A stretch of 64,000 nucleotides of DNA from Siphonodentalium dalli. Taxonomy: Eukaryota > Mollusca > Scaphopoda > Gadilida > Siphonodentaliidae. The notes under the pieces were generated by a model that worked only from the letters and a program-made list of their open reading frames with translations, was not told the origin of the DNA and did no database searches. The stretch covers positions 52,520,073-52,584,072 of the forward strand of contig CP136064.1 in the NCBI GenBank assembly GCA_032622095.1, given 5' to 3'. Numbering within the stretch: position 1 is the stretch's first letter; each line of letters begins with the position of its first letter. This document shows positions 24,906 to 37,595 of the stretch, piece after piece. Position numbers and translations under genes: made by a program.

Positions 24906-26230
24906 ATATTGTCTTTGGTGGGTGGGGTTGTACCAACTTCTTGGATAGGTTGTCATAGGCAGCAAAAACCAGACCACCCCACAACAATTGCAAACTGGCA
25001 CCATTCAACAGGTCTATCAGAGGGTATAGCAGATACTATAAAATATTAGGGCAATATCAAGGAAGGATTGAGCTCGTTAAGTAAGCACCCATCAACCTGT
25101 AACAGACTATAAGCCACCACCCACCCTAAGCAATGATTCCTGAATCTATACCATTTAATCTAAGCTATATTGAAGATAGATAAGTAAGCATTATACAGAT
25201 GAAGCCATTAATGATATAAATTATACCTCACTGTACAGGTATCACCGAATTCCTCAGTTTCAAACTAACACAGGTAGGTGCTCAGAGGGCTGCCTAGTTA
25301 CGTTTCTAGTTCCTCGATTGGCCTCATTTACAGCTCAGATTAAACCACAGATAATGTCATACATACAACGTTGTGTTCTCTGTAAACAACTGGCAAGCTA
25401 TCTCAAAACTCGTTTCTGTATCTCATTCTCAAACAAGGACTGACTTCTATGTACATGTGCTACAGGGTAAGGTCAGCTTAACCCTGTATTCTCGCATTAT
25501 AATAGTATTGAGTTTCCCTATAATCTTGTGGACAGTGTTATTGTGATCCTCCTGGGTAAAACCAGGACCAACCTGTAAGGTTATTGGAAACCTCAAGACC
25601 TACTTATGAATGATACATGTACAGGCAGTGGCAAAGCCATGGGAGGCCTGGTGGGCACATGCCGCACCCCCTCCCCCAAAAGTTCACGTCATACAAACAT
25701 AAGACGAATATCTGATGGATGATGGATACTTAACAGTTCAACTCTAAATTCAATTGTCTCCATTACAATTTACAGAATGCAGATCAAATTGATCATGTAC
25801 GACTCACTAAAATCCTCAGCCAAACAATCTCAGATCACACCTAGCATTAACTGAGTCATGTATTTAGGCCTTTTTCGTCTTCCAGGTAACTTACAATAGT
25901 CAACAAATGACTGCAAGCTGCTCACCAAAGAAGAAGTAAAAAGTGTTGTTGTCAAGTAGACAGAGTTTCCCTTGCCTTTAAACAACAATTTTGGAGATAT
26001 CATTCACAGTTTCGCTCCCTATAAATAGCTGTTTAAAGTCAACTTAACTCAGACTACACCACAGAATGCAATATACATATATTTGTATCAACATTGAGAT
26101 ACTTTTGCAACATATTCAACAAAATTTCTTTTATATTAATGTAACAGAATTATAATGTGGTTTCCATCACCAGGTCACAACACCACATTGTCTGTTGTTA
26201 ACTTATTAGTGCCATATAGTATTCTTTATT
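24906..26230. other. No gene recognised
   Basis: No coding pattern, and no member of the repeat families named here. Confidence 0.55.
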
Positions 26231-26536
26231 CAAGCCTTGAAATAGTGTATTTGTCATTTGCAGAATGAGGTCCCCAGAGGGTGAATTTAGTGATGCTACC
26301 ACACACAGCTACCCCACGTATCTATGGTCTCAAGTTTAACATTGGTGAACATCACCAACTGCAACTGGGGAACATCAGTCTGATCCTAGGTCTTCCATAG
26401 AAATTGAGGACTAACCAGAATGATGTTCCCAGAGGGTGAATTTGGCAACCCTATCCAGCGGTACAGGATTGCAACACTACACTCACCCTCTGGGGACCTC
26501 ATTCTGAAAATTCCAGACATACTATTTCAAGGCTTG
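26231..26536. mobile_element. MITE family E, copy 4
   Basis: Ends CAAGCCTTGAAATAGTG and the inverse, with GAATGAGG palindromes partly degraded. Confidence 0.8.
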
Positions 26537-26858
26537 TCCTTATTGAATTAATGATATCATTTGCACTTAACGATCCCTAGAGGAAGTTTAACGATCTCGA
26601 CATTTTACAATAATGCGTCAACTGTTGTCTATGTATACCCATGTATGAGTCTCAAATGTGTAAAGTATCGGTAGTACAATATATTGTTATACCATTGATA
26701 AAGGCCTTTAAGCTTCGAAGGAAGAGTGATATCCTTATAGAGTTTATAGAGTTGAATCCCCCCTGAGATATCTTGCGGGACAGTGGGGGGACAAGCAGAC
26801 TTTTAAGCAGCTCACATACATGTAGATATGGACCAACCTAGAAGGTTTTAGCCTGCTA

Positions 26859-27369
26859 TAGATCATGCCATGAATCTCTACTCTGGCTAACGCCCATAGA
26901 GATCATATTCCACTAGTACAAAACCTTTGAACTTTTTGAAGTTTTGACAGGGAACCTTATAAAGTCGAAAAAATAACGTGGGGAATATATTTCTTAGTTA
27001 TTATCTATTCCTTAATAATGTACTTCACTGTAGGTGAATGTCCCAATTCAAAATTGCTTGCTTTTCTGTGGTATTTGTGAGCCGATATCGCAATAAACAA
27101 TGAATTAATTAGCCAGGAGAAATTCCATAATTGTAAGCGAAGCAAAGCAAAATCGCTCACAAATTTATTTAAATCATAAAAGTTTGAGTTGGGACCTTCA
27201 CCAACAGTGAAGTACATTATTATGGAACATATAATAACTAAGACATATATTTCCTGCATTATTTTTTCGACTTTATAAAGTTCCCTGTCAAAAAATTCAA
27301 AGGTGTTGTACTGGTGGAATATGATCTCTATTGGCGTTAGCCTATAGTTGAAATTCATGGCATGATCTA
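26859..27369. mobile_element. Long-TIR element family H, complete, 9-bp target duplication
   Basis: TAGATCATGCC to GGCATGATCTA, arms about 230 bp, flanked by direct AGCCTGCTA at 26850-26858 and 27370-27378. Long arms and a 9-bp duplication fit a MULE-type non-autonomous element. The 27005-27397 reading frame is just its sequence. Confidence 0.85.
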
Positions 27370-27503
27370 AGCCTGCTAGTGACAAGTAGGCTATCACATC
27401 TCGTCAGTTGCAAGTGGGACTTGGTTGGGACAATAATTGACCAGCCTGTTTGGTCTATTGGGTTTTATCATGGTTTCAGTCACAAGTTCAATCACCATAT
27501 TTT

Positions 27504-27874
27504 CAAGCCTTGAAAAAGTATTTGCAGAATGAGGTCCCAAGAGTGTGAATTTAGTGATGCTACCCCGCACAGCAGTCTAGCATCACTAAATTCACTCTCT
27601 GGAGACCTCATTCTGCTTAGGCCCCCTCTTCTGGGAAGTATCTATGGTCTCAAATTAACATTGTTTTAGTTACTTTTTCCTTTCTGTTCAGTTTCTATAT
27701 CCCCTAATTTGCAGAAGATAAAATGCATAATCAAGATGACTTCAACTGGGGAACTTCAATCTGGTCCTATAAGTCTCATAGTAGTTGAGGCCTCAGCAGA
27801 ATGAGGTTCCCAGATGGTGAATTTAGTGATGCTTGCCTGCCGTGCAAATGACAGACACACTATTTCAAGGCTTG
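27504..27874. mobile_element. MITE family E, copy 5
   Basis: Ends CAAGCCTTGAAAAAGT and CTATTTCAAGGCTTG. The right palindrome lost its second half. Confidence 0.8.
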
Positions 27875-29483
27875 CATATTGTTTGTTTTAATGGTGCCTT
27901 CTGGTAAGTATCCTTATAGAGTTTATAAATAGAGCTGAATCCCCCCCACAAATAATTGTTGAAGTGTATATACTTGAACTGTATTAAATTTGCATAAAAT
28001 GTTTCGCTAGTGCATCAGTAATTGGTGCAGTCTGATAAATATCCAGACTCCGTAAGTTGATTGAAATGATACATGGTCTCATTTTAACAAGACTGTGGCA
28101 AATAAAAGACTGTGGCAAATAAAAGACTGTGGCAAATAAAGTTACCTTTTTTATCATTCCCTGTTGTTTTTATTTAGTGGGAGATACATGTACATGTGTG
28201 ATGTAGCCTACAGGCATTAATATGTGTAGAGGTATACATGTACATGTAGGCTAATATGTGTCAGAGGGGAAATTTGGGTTATGGATTTTAAAAGGGACCC
28301 ATTTCCTCTCAATGGAGGAAACCTGGCTATAAAGCTAGTCAGTTGCAATTAGGACTTGGCTGAGGCAATAAATCACCACTTTAGTCAATTGGGATTTCAG
28401 TTACCAGGCCACATCACATTTTCATTGGTGGAAGAAAGTCCTAATTTCAGTAGAAACTCACTCCACTGCACGTAGAAACCACTGTATTATTAAAAGATTG
28501 ATGATCTGATCATCTGTATTTATCAACTGATTATGATAAGAATTATGAACAATTATTATCCATATGAAGATAGTTTACATATGGTAGTTAATTACACTTA
28601 GTTCACCGTATGGTCATATTAGACATTAATCATTTATGGAACAGATGCACTTGTGTAGCATCAGTACAATGTATTTCTAAATCACAGGAAACAACTGGTG
28701 AACAAATATATCACAAAATAATCAGGCAGCAAAGCTTCATTATCCTGTAAATCAATATCTATGATACAAAAAGAATTATGCTTTTGAAACTAGAACGGTA
28801 TGCGAGTTGAGCATATTGGTTACACAAATTTGCTGGTTTTAATATCAGTGAGTGATTTTTTCGACCCCAAGGCCTGCGATACCAAAGGAAAGGCTCACAC
28901 TATTGCCTTGTTTCCACTGTGGTCCACTTTTAATTTGATGAATAAGCTCCAATGATACTGTATGTGCCTGGTGTTTTTTTCTGGAACCACCCATCATTTT
29001 TCCGGAAATGATATGAATTATGTTCCATTGAACATTCTCAATGTCTGTGCTCTAGACATTCAGAAACTCTACCTGCAGGCATTTGTAAACGAAATATGCA
29101 CTATATCAGTTGGAAAATCTCCCTCATATTCTGCACAATATATGTAATGTAATGCATTAACTCCATTATTCTCTAAAAGCAATAAAATTTTCCTTTTCAC
29201 GATCCAAGAGGGACCAAATTTCTCACTCAAGAGGAATAACTCAATTTTTTTCAAAGAAACAGTAACTTTTCTTATTGAAAATGCAACAGTGAACGAATTG
29301 CTCACATAAGAGCAATAACTCTACTTTCCCCAAGGAGAAAATCAACTTTCCTATCAAAGATCCAATAACTCTATTTTATTGTAAAATAAATGAAAAAATA
29401 AACCTCTGAAGATTTCCAAAATCATAATGCTAACATTTCCTTCTTTTTTCATATGTTATGTCATGAAATAGCTTTACTACATG
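27875..29483. other. No gene recognised
   Basis: Contains the 18-bp tandem repeat (28087-28140), ACATGTACATG words near 28188 and 28240, and CAATAACTC words spaced through 29220-29360. Confidence 0.55.
28087..28140 (+). repeat. Tandem repeat, 3 x 18 bp
   Basis: GACTGTGGCAAATAAAA repeated three times. Confidence 0.9.
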
Positions 29484-29737
29484 CAATCCTTGAAATAGTG
29501 TGTCTGTCCTTTGCAGAATGAGGTCCCCAGAGGGTCAATTTAGTGATGCTACCCTGCATAGCGGGCTAGCATCACCAAATTCACCCTCTGGGAACCTCAT
29601 TCTGCTGAGGTGTAAGCAGAATGAGGTCCCCAGAGGGTGAATTTGGTGATGCTAGCCCACTATGTGGTATAGCATCACTAAATTCACCCTCTGGGGACCT
29701 CATTCTGCAAATGACGGACACACTATTTCAAGGCTTG
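29484..29737. mobile_element. MITE family E, copy 6
   Basis: Ends CAATCCTTGAAATAGTG and CTATTTCAAGGCTTG, with two palindromes back to back. Confidence 0.85.
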
Positions 29738-30362
29738 ACTACATGTTGGTATTGTACCCTCCAGAAACAGTTAATAAGAACCACCAATGATAACACATAC
29801 AACTAGGTGGAGAACTACATCCTTTCCACGACAAAGCCGAAGGTCAAATCACTCCCAGTCAATCAGAAAACAGCAGGACACCCTGTGACACACAGAAAAC
29901 GATAAAATGAAGACAATATCGCATTCAAATTATTACAACATACTAGTCCAGTCCTGATGAAGTTAAGCATTTATAAACGAAACTAGTACATATGTGCTTA
30001 GGATAGCCAGAGGTGGGTCATTTTCCCTAGAGAAACTTTGGTTTCTCGTTTTATTCTTCTACAATCTACTGTATATGTCCCTGTTGGTATAGTTTGACAA
30101 CATGATAGCCACAAGCAAAACTAATTTCGACATCACACAGCTGTAAAACACACATATTTTAACACTATCATACATGTAGATCTGCAAATCATGCACATAT
30201 TTATCGAGGATTTAAAAGCCCAAATATAACATGCATAACACTTTTTACCCAATTCGTGCTCCCCCGTTCGAATTTTCCGAAGTTTCCTCGGTTTTCCAAT
30301 CTTCCCGACGATCGCTGGACTTAAAAAATTTCTACCCAAAAATCGATTTTGAGTAATATTTA

Positions 30363-30809
30363 ACCTCTCAACCTCAACCCTTGCAACTTCAACTGCAAAT
30401 ATATCTGGCTCATGATACCAGGATCACGGAGAGCCCATTGTGGAGGCTTCAGTTAAATATCGCATGGTAATAAACACATTTTTGTTATCAAAACAATGAG
30501 ACTGAATTTCATTCTACAGTATCTTAATTCACTTGAATCAACATTCTGAGCATAATCTTATATTTACAGCCCTTGAAATTTGCATTTTGCTTCTTTTGCA
30601 TTGCTTCAGAATTGCATGAAATTCTACATTGGCTTTTACAGCTTTTTCTACGACATTGCCTTTTTCCATAGCAAATTTCGAGGGCTGTATTAATTTTATT
30701 GGTCATAAAATTGCAAAAGATTCAAAGTACCTCTATTTCACTACTTACTCTCTCTGCAAAGCTATAATTCAATTATTCACCTCTCAACCTCAACCCTTGC
30801 AACTTCAGG
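30363..30809. repeat. Two 31-bp direct repeats enclosing an inverted repeat
   Basis: CCTCTCAACCTCAACCCTTG continues into CAACTTCA at both 30364 and 30780. Between them ACAGCCCTTGAAATTTGC (30569) and its near-inverse (30670) form a stem. Confidence 0.65.
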
Positions 30810-30884
30810 TGGAACTAAGGAATATACCCCTGTAATGTCTGTATTCAACATGTTATTCCAATGAAGTAGCAATCTGGAGAATTC

Positions 30885-31175
30885 TAAGTCAAGTTTACCA
30901 GAAAATGTAGGAATACAAGCTCGGCCAAAGTTCTGCATGTTGCAAATAAGGGGGATAACCCCACAAAATAAGTTTGACAGACCTCATAATATAAATTCTG
31001 TCAAACTTTTAAATCACAGCTGCACAGGTTCCAATCATACTAAATATCTGTGCCAACTTTAAACAAAATTTACTGAAAACTGTAGGAATAAAAGCTCGGA
31101 CAAAATTGTGTCCACAGACGGATGGACAAGCTGATTCCAGTATACCCCCCCCCCAACAACTCATTGCGAGGGTAT
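30885..31175 (+). mobile_element. Retroelement-tail-like repeat
   Basis: Two related parts (AGGAATACAAGCTCGGCCAA and AGGAATAAAAGCTCGGACAA), then CAGACGGATGGACAAGCTGA and a poly-C tract, as in other invertebrate retroelement tails. Confidence 0.4.
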
Positions 31176-32064
31176 AATGACATGACTATGCTCAGATTGC
31201 CAAAGTCACTGCAAAGTCACTTCTTGTCATATCTATGAAACCATACATCTATGTGTATATCTATAGCAGAAAAGGGTGATTATATCTCTGTATGGAAATA
31301 TAAATACATGTAGTTGTCTGATGCCAAATGCACTAATCATTTTAATTTAGCACAAGCTAATGAATTTGGTATCCAAGTTTGACTCCAAGGGGAAAGGCTG
31401 AAAGAGCAATGTTCATGTTTCAATATGAGCAGCATGTCACCAACAACATGTGCATTACAAATTCCATGCAACTAGATATCTTCTGATTGGATGCTGCTAT
31501 TTGCTTCAGAATATTGAATGAGTTATTCGTCAGAACGAAACCAGCGCCCCCAGAGATAAACAAAAGATAATATTACTAGTATGTTGTTCATAGTTTGGGC
31601 CATTGGTAGGTATTACAGTTTTAATACCAGTACATGTAGTTACATTAGAGAATCCTTGTAAAGACTAAAGCAGTCTCAGTCCTTCCTATGAGGAAAACAC
31701 AGAGATAGCACTTATAATTTGCTCTCACAATTCAGAAAGCGGGTGTAATTGCGTCTAATATAACCGTAAGTTGGGTTTTTCACAAACAAAATGTCATTGT
31801 GTGATAAACCTATGTCCAGTTACAATTTCACATGCGCATAATTTAACTGAGATGGAAAAGGTTCTAAATATACCTTCAAGTGGTTCAATATTGATTATTG
31901 AATCAACGATTACAGTGACCATAAACATTTTGACAAGAGGGATGAGTGTGAATTAAATATTGTATGTGCATACAGGTGCGAGAGCAATCGCTCCCGTCCC
32001 CTGGGAAGGACTGCAGTCTTCAAGATTGGGATTTTATGAAACAGGTTTGTGATGGAATCTCAGA

Positions 32065-32131
32065 GAGACATGTGAGAAAATATAGTGGACAATGGAGGCT
32101 CCATTGTCCACTATATTTTCTCACATGTCTC
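32065..32131. repeat. Perfect 32-bp hairpin with 3-nt loop
   Basis: GAGACATGTGAGAAAATATA begins the left arm. The right arm at 32100-32131 is its exact inverse over all 32 positions, with loop GGC. Found once in this window, so it does not belong to the MITE families above. Confidence 0.85.
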
Positions 32132-33239
32132 AAGGTATTTAGTTGTGTTAATACCAGCTTTATACAACATTTTGCCGTAAAAACACTGGTGGTATTAAAC
32201 GGGACGACATGGACCGGGACAACTTGGGCCGGAACACACAAGACGACTCGGACTGAAAACAACTCGCCCCAGCAATATTTCCAGGGCAACTTGTCTGAGG
32301 TGTGAAACTTAATTAGTTTCATCTGATTAGAGTGACTTGCATAATAACCTTGGTAATTATGTCTCTAATTTAGTTTGGGGTATAATGTGATGCATGATTA
32401 AAGGGACTTAATAAGATTATGACATGAAACTTTATTAAAGATAAAAGATAAACATAAAACCACAAGACAAGATAAAATATAACAATTAATGGTTAGTTAA
32501 AACATTTATTTACTTGTCTACATACATTATATATGTATGTATTAAATTTAATTGGTCGTTTACATATATATTAAAATAGGTATATTGTCATTTGACATTA
32601 TTTATTTTATATTTCGACCATGCATCTAAATATTTGATATGTTTAAAATGTCTCCAAAATAAACATGCACTTAGCTGGTCTTCAAATCTGACAGGTGAAT
32701 ACAATTTCAAATTCAACTTTAAATGGTGTTGCGTTAAACCTGTCTTACACAGTCGATGATGCCATCGTTTGCATATATATCACATTCAATGGCATACTCT
32801 CATGGACGTACAGGCCTTAAATTCCATAAATTTTGCGAGAATCAGAATACAGCATTTCTACAGTGAATTAGCTGCATTTTATGAGAATTGAACCAAGATT
32901 CATGATTCTCATCAGATTTTAAGCCCTGATGTACCTCCTCATTACAATGAATGTAGTTATACATTGTGAAATTATGACTGATGATTCCCCACCGAGTGCA
33001 ATAAAGATTCATGGTTGAAGCCATGTCACTCTCAAGGAAGTCTTTGTACGGTATTCCCACACACAATGTTGCACCTAAATTAAATTAAGTGATAATTAAT
33101 GGGTCCTAAAAATAGGAGCAGTTGCAATCCCAGTGTAGAATAATGAAAGAATTATTTCTAGTCATGAAACTTCTGAAGACTGGTTTCTCAGAGCAATTAT
33201 TTTATATAAACCAGGAATCAATATGAAAATTGCAGATAA

Positions 33240-34490
33240 GGCCTAACAAAAAAATACGTTTGTTTCCGCTAACAAGCTGAAAAAAATTAGGGTAGGTAGG
33301 TAGGCTTAACTTTTTTTTTTTTCAGTTAACTTTTTTTTTTTCAGTATCTTTAAAAATAACTGTATAATACTTGTCAATAACCCAAACTATGCACTTCTAA
33401 GCCCCAATCATGTTAACCTAGATGACAGAGAAACTATAAACACCAATTCAATCTTACATATGCTTTAATTAATATTTACATATATACTAGTCTATATACT
33501 AATATAGTCTTTGATAATCCTAATATTTCCCATATGGTCTGGCGACAACCATTGGGATCTCAATGAAATTTGGTATGGATGTTCACTACTATGAGGACAG
33601 TCAACAGAGGGTTCCATTGTTCTGTTCCGCATTTCCATTCTAGAGTTATTCATCTTTGTTTTTCTGGAAATGTTGGCTGTTTGGTCCATCCGACGTCTGT
33701 TCTGATGTCATAACTTGAACAGTAATGCTCAGATCTCAATGAAATTTTGTATGGATGTTCACCACTATGAGGACATTTAATTCAACTGTTTTGTTTTGGT
33801 TTTTTGTTTTATAGTTATTCATCTTTGTTTACATGAAAATTCTGATTTTTTGGGTCCATCTGTCTGAGTATAGCAATCATAAGTTACAGATATGCCCACA
33901 TCAGGCGGTATGCGCTAAGAGGGTATGCACTGGACGACAGTCGATCTCTTGTTTTATATGTATGGATTGGAAATGCTTATACGATATTGTCAGATATCTT
34001 TTGGTTCAATGGAGTGAATGGACTATGATTATCATGTTAATTTTTCATTTGGTATTATGATATCCCACCTGATAATCAGGTTGATTTGATCAAATTGTTA
34101 ATGTTCCTGTACTGTATTTGATTGAAATACTGAAGTCTGAAGGCTGAATGATAACAAACCTGAACTCAAACTATTTGAAGTTTTCACAGATGAAAGCTAG
34201 ATAAAGCCAAAGATACTTTACAGTACGGTATGATTCCAACTGTTAAACTTAAATCTTTTTGTAAACTTAAATTTCTTATGGCAATATATATAAATATATT
34301 AATGTTTTGCATATTGTTATGATATCAATTGGAACCTAAATTTTAAAAAATAAAAAATAAATATATTTTTGTTGTTTATTTTTCGGTCCGATTTTTTTTT
34401 TTTTTGCAATGGCAATAAAAAGTTTAGGGTCGCGGGTTTAAAATAGGGTCGGTCGAGTTAGCGGAAACAAACGTCTTTTTTTTTTAGGCC
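33240..34490. mobile_element. GGCC-ended element family T, copy 2
   Basis: GGCCTAACAAAAAAATACG to the inverse, both carrying GTTTGTTTCCGCTAAC. TAA flanks on both sides. GG-type ends with a TWA duplication fit PIF/Harbinger-type non-autonomous elements. No transposase ORF seen. Confidence 0.7.
33551..33830 (+). repeat. Two diverged tandem units of about 176 bp
   Basis: ATCTCAATGAAATTT plus TATGGATGTTCAC recur at 33557 and 33733, and AGTTATTCATCTTTGTTT recurs near 33643 and 33816. Lies inside element T copy 2. Confidence 0.7.
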
Positions 34491-34621
34491 TAAGAGAGAC
34501 TCCACCTTAATATCTTCACCATAATATTATGCAACTGACAGTAGTAGGCGTATCACTACATGTACTTATCAACTCATAAGAGTTCTACTTTAGGTAAAGA
34601 TGTATGGTACAATAGTAACAA

Positions 34622-34800
34622 TACTCTCACCTGCCGAATAATAGTGCATGCATGGTTATTTAATTTCAGTTAAAATACAACCCTGCACTATTATTTGGCA
34701 ATGAGACATATAGTGAAATTGCCTACTATTATTAATTTCAGCAGAAAATACAGCCCTGCACTATAATTCGGTCTGCACTATTACTTGGCAGGTGAGAGTA
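34622..34800. mobile_element. Small TIR element (TACTCTCACC ends)
   Basis: ACTCTCACCTGCCGAATAAT at left and its near-inverse at right (TTACTTGGCAGGTGAGAGT). CCCTGCACTAT occurs twice inside. Confidence 0.7.
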
Positions 34801-34961
34801 CAAAATTATTAAACGAGAAAATGGAAAATGTCTATAGTTATCCAATTCTGTGACAAATCAAGTTTAAACAAAGATTTATAACTTACATTTGGATTTCCCG
34901 TTATTGAATTAAACATCTTGATTGGTCAATCGTCATTTCAAACGTCAAGGGGAATACTATC

Positions 34962-35260
34962 GCTGAAGAGGTTACTCTCACCAAAACATGTGATGAAGGG
35001 TACACAGGTTTTGAAAATGTGCTGAAGAGAACACAGGTTTTGAAATCTCGTTCTATATGACTTTTAGTTTTCATGTCTGCCATGATATCTGTTAGAGAAT
35101 AATTGTATATGTTCAAAGGAAAATTAAAATGAACTGAAAAGAATTGCTGATAGCCACCAGACTTTCAGGAACACATATAAAGTAACTGCAATTTTTTCAA
35201 AACATGTGTAGACCTACCCGTCAGCATTTTTTTTGGTGAGAGTGACCCCTTCAGCAATAC
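34962..35260. mobile_element. Small TIR element (GCTGAAGAGGTTACTCTCACC ends)
   Basis: GCTGAAGAGGTTACTCTCAC at left and its imperfect inverse GAGAGTGACCCCTTCAGC at right. The inner ends share CTCTCACC with the neighbouring element at 34622. Confidence 0.6.
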
Positions 35261-37588
35261 TACATGTATCTGTGTCATTCTGTGATATCTTGTACAGAAC
35301 TTCTCTTTCAAAAATGTGGCAATAGATGTGTTTTATGGGTTTAAAAGGGTATACGTATAATTTGACAGATTAAAATCTCTTTGGTGCAACACTCTGTGCA
35401 CACCATGTAACCAATTTTATCGGAAGCGCATCAGTTTGTTTCAGTACCATACACACTTAAAAATGGCTGTGCAACAATGTGTGCACACCATCTCCTATCT
35501 ACGACGCAAATAGTGAAAACATGAAATAATGCATTTGGTATAGACGATCAGCCCTCATAATTCACTACGGCAATCAGCAATGCCGAAGCCATTTGTTGAT
35601 GCAAACTGGGCCACGGCATGGGGTTGCCGTAGCAGAATGCCGAGCCCAAACTAACTGAATTAAGAGTGCTGGACGGTTCAACTAGTCTAATGAAATATAA
35701 TAGTTGAATATGACTATTATAATTTTAATACATTTGAAATCGATTCCAGCAGAAAACGAATCCTGACAAAGGGCCCACTAAGCACCCTGGGTCAGATTAA
35801 TCTACACCGTAAGTAGTAGATATAGATATAACTGAGAACAGTGTCTCTAATCAGAGCGATGCGTCAGTGAATAAATTACCAACACTAAAATAAAATTACG
35901 AGACGGCAGATCTAGGCCTATCGAATTTTGCAAATTCGTAAATTTCCTCTCGTTTTCGGCGATCAAACAGAGATGTGCCAGTAATATGCTGCCATAAATT
36001 GATAAAGCTATTATTTTATATGTTGCGTTGGCTTATTATTCTGTCAATACTGCCACACATACCTGCCAGTCATATAGACCCCGTCTGCAGAAAAGATTCA
36101 AACTTTCCTCATTAATGTCAGGAAACTTGTCAATTTTCATTCAAGATGGAGATGCTATTGATATCACTTCCGGTTCAGTGATGACAAAATTGGAAAGGAA
36201 TTGATCCTATTTTTAGATCTTTGCGCTTCTCTTTGATGAGCCGCACCTTCTTGGCACAGAATTTCTCTGAATTTTGCCCTGTTTTTTGGGGACATAGCGC
36301 TGTTCGTATCTTCAGCAAAATAAATTTTCTTCATCAAATAATTATAGATTTGTTTAGATCTAACCAAAGAATTTGAACAACACCAAAGGAATTGTGGAAT
36401 CAAATGGGAATTCCTTACCTGACGAACCTCCCACGCAAAGAGTTTACACGGTGTCTTCATTTGAGTTAAAAATAGAAACAAGGTGGGATTTCCAAAAACA
36501 ACAATAGAGAGGTTTCCAATGGTGTATTTTCTTTTTACGCATACGAATATCGTGTTAACTTAAATTTATTGTGTTTGTTTTTGGATATTCTGTACGACAT
36601 GATATGTTAATTACATTATTATGAGAGGGCGGTATTGAAGTAATTAATAAGAAACAATGATACTAATAGTAATAATTATATGAGTGATGATTGAAGAAAG
36701 TCGTGGATATATACCGATATATATATATATAGATTTATTGCGATTGGGGGACGGGGGTGGGCCCGGGAAACGTGGCATTTCGAAGTCTAATGTCTGGGTT
36801 TTTGTTAAGTTGTCCCCAAGCTTTCCCAGCATCTATATCATGATTCGGTGCGCGATAAGGCGTTTCTGTTGGATCTTATTTATCCACGTGAGAACAATTA
36901 ATGGTCTCTGTTGAAAATAATTTGATGGTTATTTTAAAATTGCATCTGTAGTACGAGGGGGGTCACAGACAGAAACATAACAATTAATAATATAATGATA
37001 AATAATTATGTTGAGATGCCTTTGTATTTCAAGCTAATATATGGTAGTAAAATGTACGATTTTTTGTTTCCAAAGCAGTGTGCTGAATATATTTATCTCT
37101 CTTATAGAATATAGGAATGGGTCGCCAACTGACGCCAAGTAATATATTTCATTGTTAGTACTTGTTCCGTAATAATCTATTTCACAGCAGGGGTGGTGCC
37201 AATTCGTGATGGCAAAATAATGTGTTCCGTGAATCAATTTAAATGTCTAAAATCTACATTGACATTGTGCAACTATAAGTGGATTATCGTTTTATCATTA
37301 AATTATTCACAACATAACACTGAACAGAACACATTTATCGCGTGGAGATAATTTAAGACCCACCATAAATGCATGTATAACGCATCGTAAAAGATAGCGA
37401 CGCTGGTAACGCTTGTGATGGGGACAAATACGTCACAAACATGGGGGAATCGAGATACACACTTATTGCAAAGAAATTATATACATGCATTTTCTTAATA
37501 TATATCTATATAAACTGTGACCTACCAAACAGAAAAGAGTCAGCGGCTGTGCTTCTAACCAAACTTACTCTTCTAGGTATTTCCAAGT
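35261..37588. other. No gene established
   Basis: 35520-36500 is less repetitive and holds ACTTCCGG near 36167 and a donor-like CAGGTAAGG on the minus strand at about 36413-36421 after a short ATG frame (MKTPCKLFAWEVRQ). This could be a first exon and promoter, but I cannot link it to a family. Confidence 0.35.
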
Positions 37589-37595
37589 GTATGTA

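Noticed and set aside
27005-27397. 130-aa minus frame
   Set aside because: Lies inside the long-TIR element H; the frame is a product of the inverted arms.
36164-36481. 105-aa minus frame ending in SSLNRK
   Set aside because: It reads through a likely splice donor and has no recognised domain. Only the short part before the donor is kept as a finding.
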